Of a stretch of 64,000 nucleotides of DNA, positions 62,332 through 64,000 are shown piece after piece. This DNA is from Halostagnicola sp. A-GB9-2. GTDB taxonomy: Archaea > Halobacteriota > Halobacteria > Halobacteriales > Natrialbaceae. Position numbers and translations under genes: made by a program. The stretch is taken from positions 1 through 64,000 of the forward strand of contig NZ_JASJOC010000014.1 in NCBI RefSeq assembly GCF_030068615.1, in the 5' to 3' direction. Under the pieces are notes generated by a model. It was not told the origin of the DNA. It searched no databases and saw nothing but the letters and a program-made list of their open reading frames with translations. Every line of letters starts with the position of its first letter. Within the stretch, counting starts at the first letter, position 1.

Positions 62332-63393
62332 TCACGGATGGAGAACGATTTTGACTCCCTGTCGGTCAGCTTCGGCGGCAAAAGCCGCTTCGAAGTCGCT
62401 CATCTCGAATCGTGGCCCGACGACGGGCGACAGATCGATCGCGGGCGCGATCGCGAGCGTCCGGCGCCAGTCCGACTCGCGGCGGGCATTGACCGTTTGG
62501 ACCGAAATCTCCTCCTTTAGGAGGTCGTTGAAGCCGAACGGGACGCGCTCGGCACCATGATAGACGCCGATCTGGACGAGTTCGCCGCCCGAGCGGATGC
62601 TCGACTCCGCGAGCCGAAGCGCAGATTCGTGGCCGGACGCCTCGAGGAACACGTCGGCCGAATCGTCGAGCGCGCCCTCTGTAACGTTTCGCGTCGACGT
62701 GGCGCCCATCTCCTCGGCGATCGGGAGTCGCGTCCCCTCGTCGACGTCGGCGCCGATCATCACTATCTCGCTCGCACCCGCTTCGCGCGCTGCGAGCAGC
62801 GCGCTTAATCCCGCCGATCCGGGGCCGGTGATCGCGACGCGATCCCCGACCTCGAACGATGACGCCTCGATCCCGTGGACCCCGATGGCGAGCAACTCGA
62901 GGAACACGCCCTCGTCGAACGTGATTTCGTCGGAGAGCGTGTAGAGGTTGCGTGCGGGCACTACCACGTACTCCGCGAGCGCGCCGGGCACCTCGGTGTC
63001 GATCCCGATCGCCTTCCGACCGTGCGGCGAGAATCCGGTTTCGTTCGTGCAAAGATTGCTGCGTCCCTCCCGGCAGTTCCGGCACCGTCCACAGGAGATC
63101 CGCGGCTCGACTGCGACGCGCTCACCGCCCTCCCAGCCCTCGACGCGCGGCCCCACGGCGTCCACCACGCCCGCAAATTCGTGGCCGAACACCTGTGGGA
63201 GGTGTGGCTTGTAACGGTGGTAGGACTCCTCCCACCGGTAGAATGGGGCTTCGACGCCGCCGTCGATGCCGACGGACTTCACGGCGATCCGCACTTCACC
63301 CTCGCCTGGTTCCGGGATCGGTCGTTCCGCGAGATTCATGCCTTCGCTCGCCTCCCGCTTCTCCAGCACCGTCATCTTGCCCGTAGTCGCCAT
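62332..63393 (-). CDS. Zinc-dependent alcohol dehydrogenase (MDR family) with altered catalytic zinc ligand
   Basis: Medium-chain dehydrogenase of 353 residues. Structural zinc Cys: 101, 104, 107, 115 (CGRCRNCREGRSNLC). Catalytic zinc: His71-Glu72 (VFGHEFAG) and a Glu in FLELLAIGVHGIE are present, but the usual first Cys (GICGSD) is Asp44 (GIDGGVE). NAD site: ITGPGSAGLSALLAAREAGA. Substrate unknown. It lies alone after the transposon remnants, divergent from the ABC binding protein. Confidence 0.88.
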   Translation of the reverse strand: MATTGKMTVLEKREASEGMNLAERPIPEPGEGEVRIAVKSVGIDGGVEAPFYRWEESYHRYKPHLPQVFGHEFAGVVDAVGPRVEGWEGGERVAVEPRISCGRCRNCREGRSNLCTNETGFSPHGRKAIGIDTEVPGALAEYVVVPARNLYTLSDEITFDEGVFLELLAIGVHGIEASSFEVGDRVAITGPGSAGLSALLAAREAGASEIVMIGADVDEGTRLPIAEEMGATSTRNVTEGALDDSADVFLEASGHESALRLAESSIRSGGELVQIGVYHGAERVPFGFNDLLKEEISVQTVNARRESDWRRTLAIAPAIDLSPVVGPRFEMSDFEAAFAAEADRQGVKIVLHP

Positions 63394-63450
63394 TGTGGAA
63401 CTAGTTTGTGGGAGTAGAGTTACTTCTTTTGGGCAACTCCCACGGGAAAG

Positions 63451-63458
63451 TTATATAT
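63451..63458 (+). promoter_or_regulatory. TATA box of the ABC binding protein gene
   Basis: TTATATAT sits 28-35 bp before the ATG at 63486, predicting a transcript start within a few bases of that codon. In-frame ATGs at 63462 and 63471 lie between the TATA box and this point and are less likely starts. Confidence 0.6.
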
Positions 63459-63485
63459 GATATGCGGAAGATGGTGGCAAATAGC

Positions 63486-64000
63486 ATGGGAAATTACACA
63501 CGGCGAGCCGCACTAAAGCGTGGTACGGCTCTGGGAGCAACTGTCGGTCTGTCTGGAATAGCTGGCTGTAGTAGCATTCTTGGAGGGGGCGATAATTCAG
63601 AATTGGGGTTTAATTTCACTGTCCCGATCGAAAATACTGGATCCTTATTTGATATCCCAGAGATTCAGGATGCACTTCCGAACGTCGGTGACGAATACGA
63701 ACTAAATGTTTCACAGGATAGTGCTACCACGGACTCGGTCAACGCTTTAGCCACTGGTGAGACGGACGTAATTTTGGTTGCGAACGTCAGTTATGCGAAT
63801 ACTGTTCTCGAAGAAGCCGTTCCTAGCGGTTTAACTACAATTGCGAGCGGGTTTGGTGACGCTTATCCAGACCATTATGGGGTTACTGTGTACTCTCTCC
63901 CCGACTCTGACATAACTAATCCAGAGGATCTCGAAGGAGCAACACTTGCTGTGAATACTCTTGGTGGTGGAATTTATGCAGTTTGGATGCACCAATTACA
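63486..64000 (+). CDS. ABC transporter substrate-binding lipoprotein, paralog of 3619-4629, cut by window edge
   Basis: 171 residues visible, open to the end. Twin Arg (YTRRAALKRG, Arg6-Arg7) and lipobox IAGC (Cys28) predict a Tat lipoprotein. It shares many positions with the protein at 3619, e.g. FNFTVPIENTGSLFDIPE versus FNFVVPIENLGSLLDIPE and SLPDSDIT-PEDLEG in both. The DNA is more AT-rich than its neighbours, hinting at a different history. Permease and ATPase genes would be expected beyond the window. Confidence 0.85.
   Translation, partial: MGNYTRRAALKRGTALGATVGLSGIAGCSSILGGGDNSELGFNFTVPIENTGSLFDIPEIQDALPNVGDEYELNVSQDSATTDSVNALATGETDVILVANVSYANTVLEEAVPSGLTTIASGFGDAYPDHYGVTVYSLPDSDITNPEDLEGATLAVNTLGGGIYAVWMHQL

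Noticed and set aside
1-64000. CRISPR arrays, tRNA or rRNA genes
   Set aside because: No regular direct repeats with spacers, cloverleaf-like sequences or rRNA-like conserved blocks were seen on reading; a covariance-model search was not possible.

Overview
The window is haloarchaeal (class Halobacteria). Its proteins are acidic and Asp/Glu-rich, most genes are GC-rich, several secreted proteins carry Tat signals with a lipobox, genes tend to follow TATA boxes with short or no leaders, and it holds a FolC-FolP fusion and remnants of haloarchaeal-type insertion sequences. It reads as one large accessory catabolic block mixed with C1/folate genes. No rRNA, tRNA or CRISPR array was seen.

Layout. 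1-3.5 kb: end of a dihydrolipoamide dehydrogenase gene and E1 alpha/beta of a 2-oxoacid dehydrogenase. 3.6-7.1 kb: a nitrate/sulfonate-type ABC importer. 7.2-13 kb: folate genes (folD, pabA, pabB, folCP). 13.8-20.7 kb: thioesterase, acyl-CoA synthetase, a LigM-like tetrahydrofolate-dependent aryl O-demethylase, coaD, metF and purU. 21-27.9 kb: hydroxyacid dehydrogenase, HpcH-type aldolase, IclR regulator, extradiol dioxygenase and formate dehydrogenase. 28-37 kb: a meta-cleavage pathway (hydratase, oxalocrotonate decarboxylase-like protein, extradiol dioxygenase, ACMSD-family amidohydrolase, hydroxy-oxovalerate aldolase, acylating acetaldehyde dehydrogenase, aryl-aldehyde dehydrogenase). 37.3-43.9 kb: FAD oxidoreductase, two-subunit aconitase X and a TAXI-TRAP transporter. 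44.3-47 kb: MaoC dehydratase and a TetR-MATE pair. 47.5-53.5 kb: a dipeptide-type ABC transporter. 54.8-64 kb: aldehyde:ferredoxin oxidoreductase with MoaD, a thioredoxin-reductase-like protein, a CocE hydrolase, a thiolase/OB-fold pair, a transposon graveyard, an alcohol dehydrogenase and the start of a second ABC binding protein paralogous to the one at 3.6 kb.

How it fits together (inference from families and context). Aryl aldehyde such as vanillin goes to a methoxylated aromatic acid (35499-36992). The LigM-like enzyme (16434) moves the methyl group to tetrahydrofolate. The methyl group is then oxidised by MetF (18706), FolD (7181), PurU (19757) and formate dehydrogenase (25740) to CO2, while folCP and pabAB supply the cofactor. 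The freed diphenol is opened by an extradiol dioxygenase, decarboxylated and taken to pyruvate and acetyl-CoA by the 28.8-37 kb genes. A palindrome, TCCGA-N5-TCGGA, recurs before the IclR gene, an extradiol dioxygenase gene, (with one mismatch) the aldehyde dehydrogenase gene, and twice upstream of folCP. It is the best candidate for the operator that ties these parts together.
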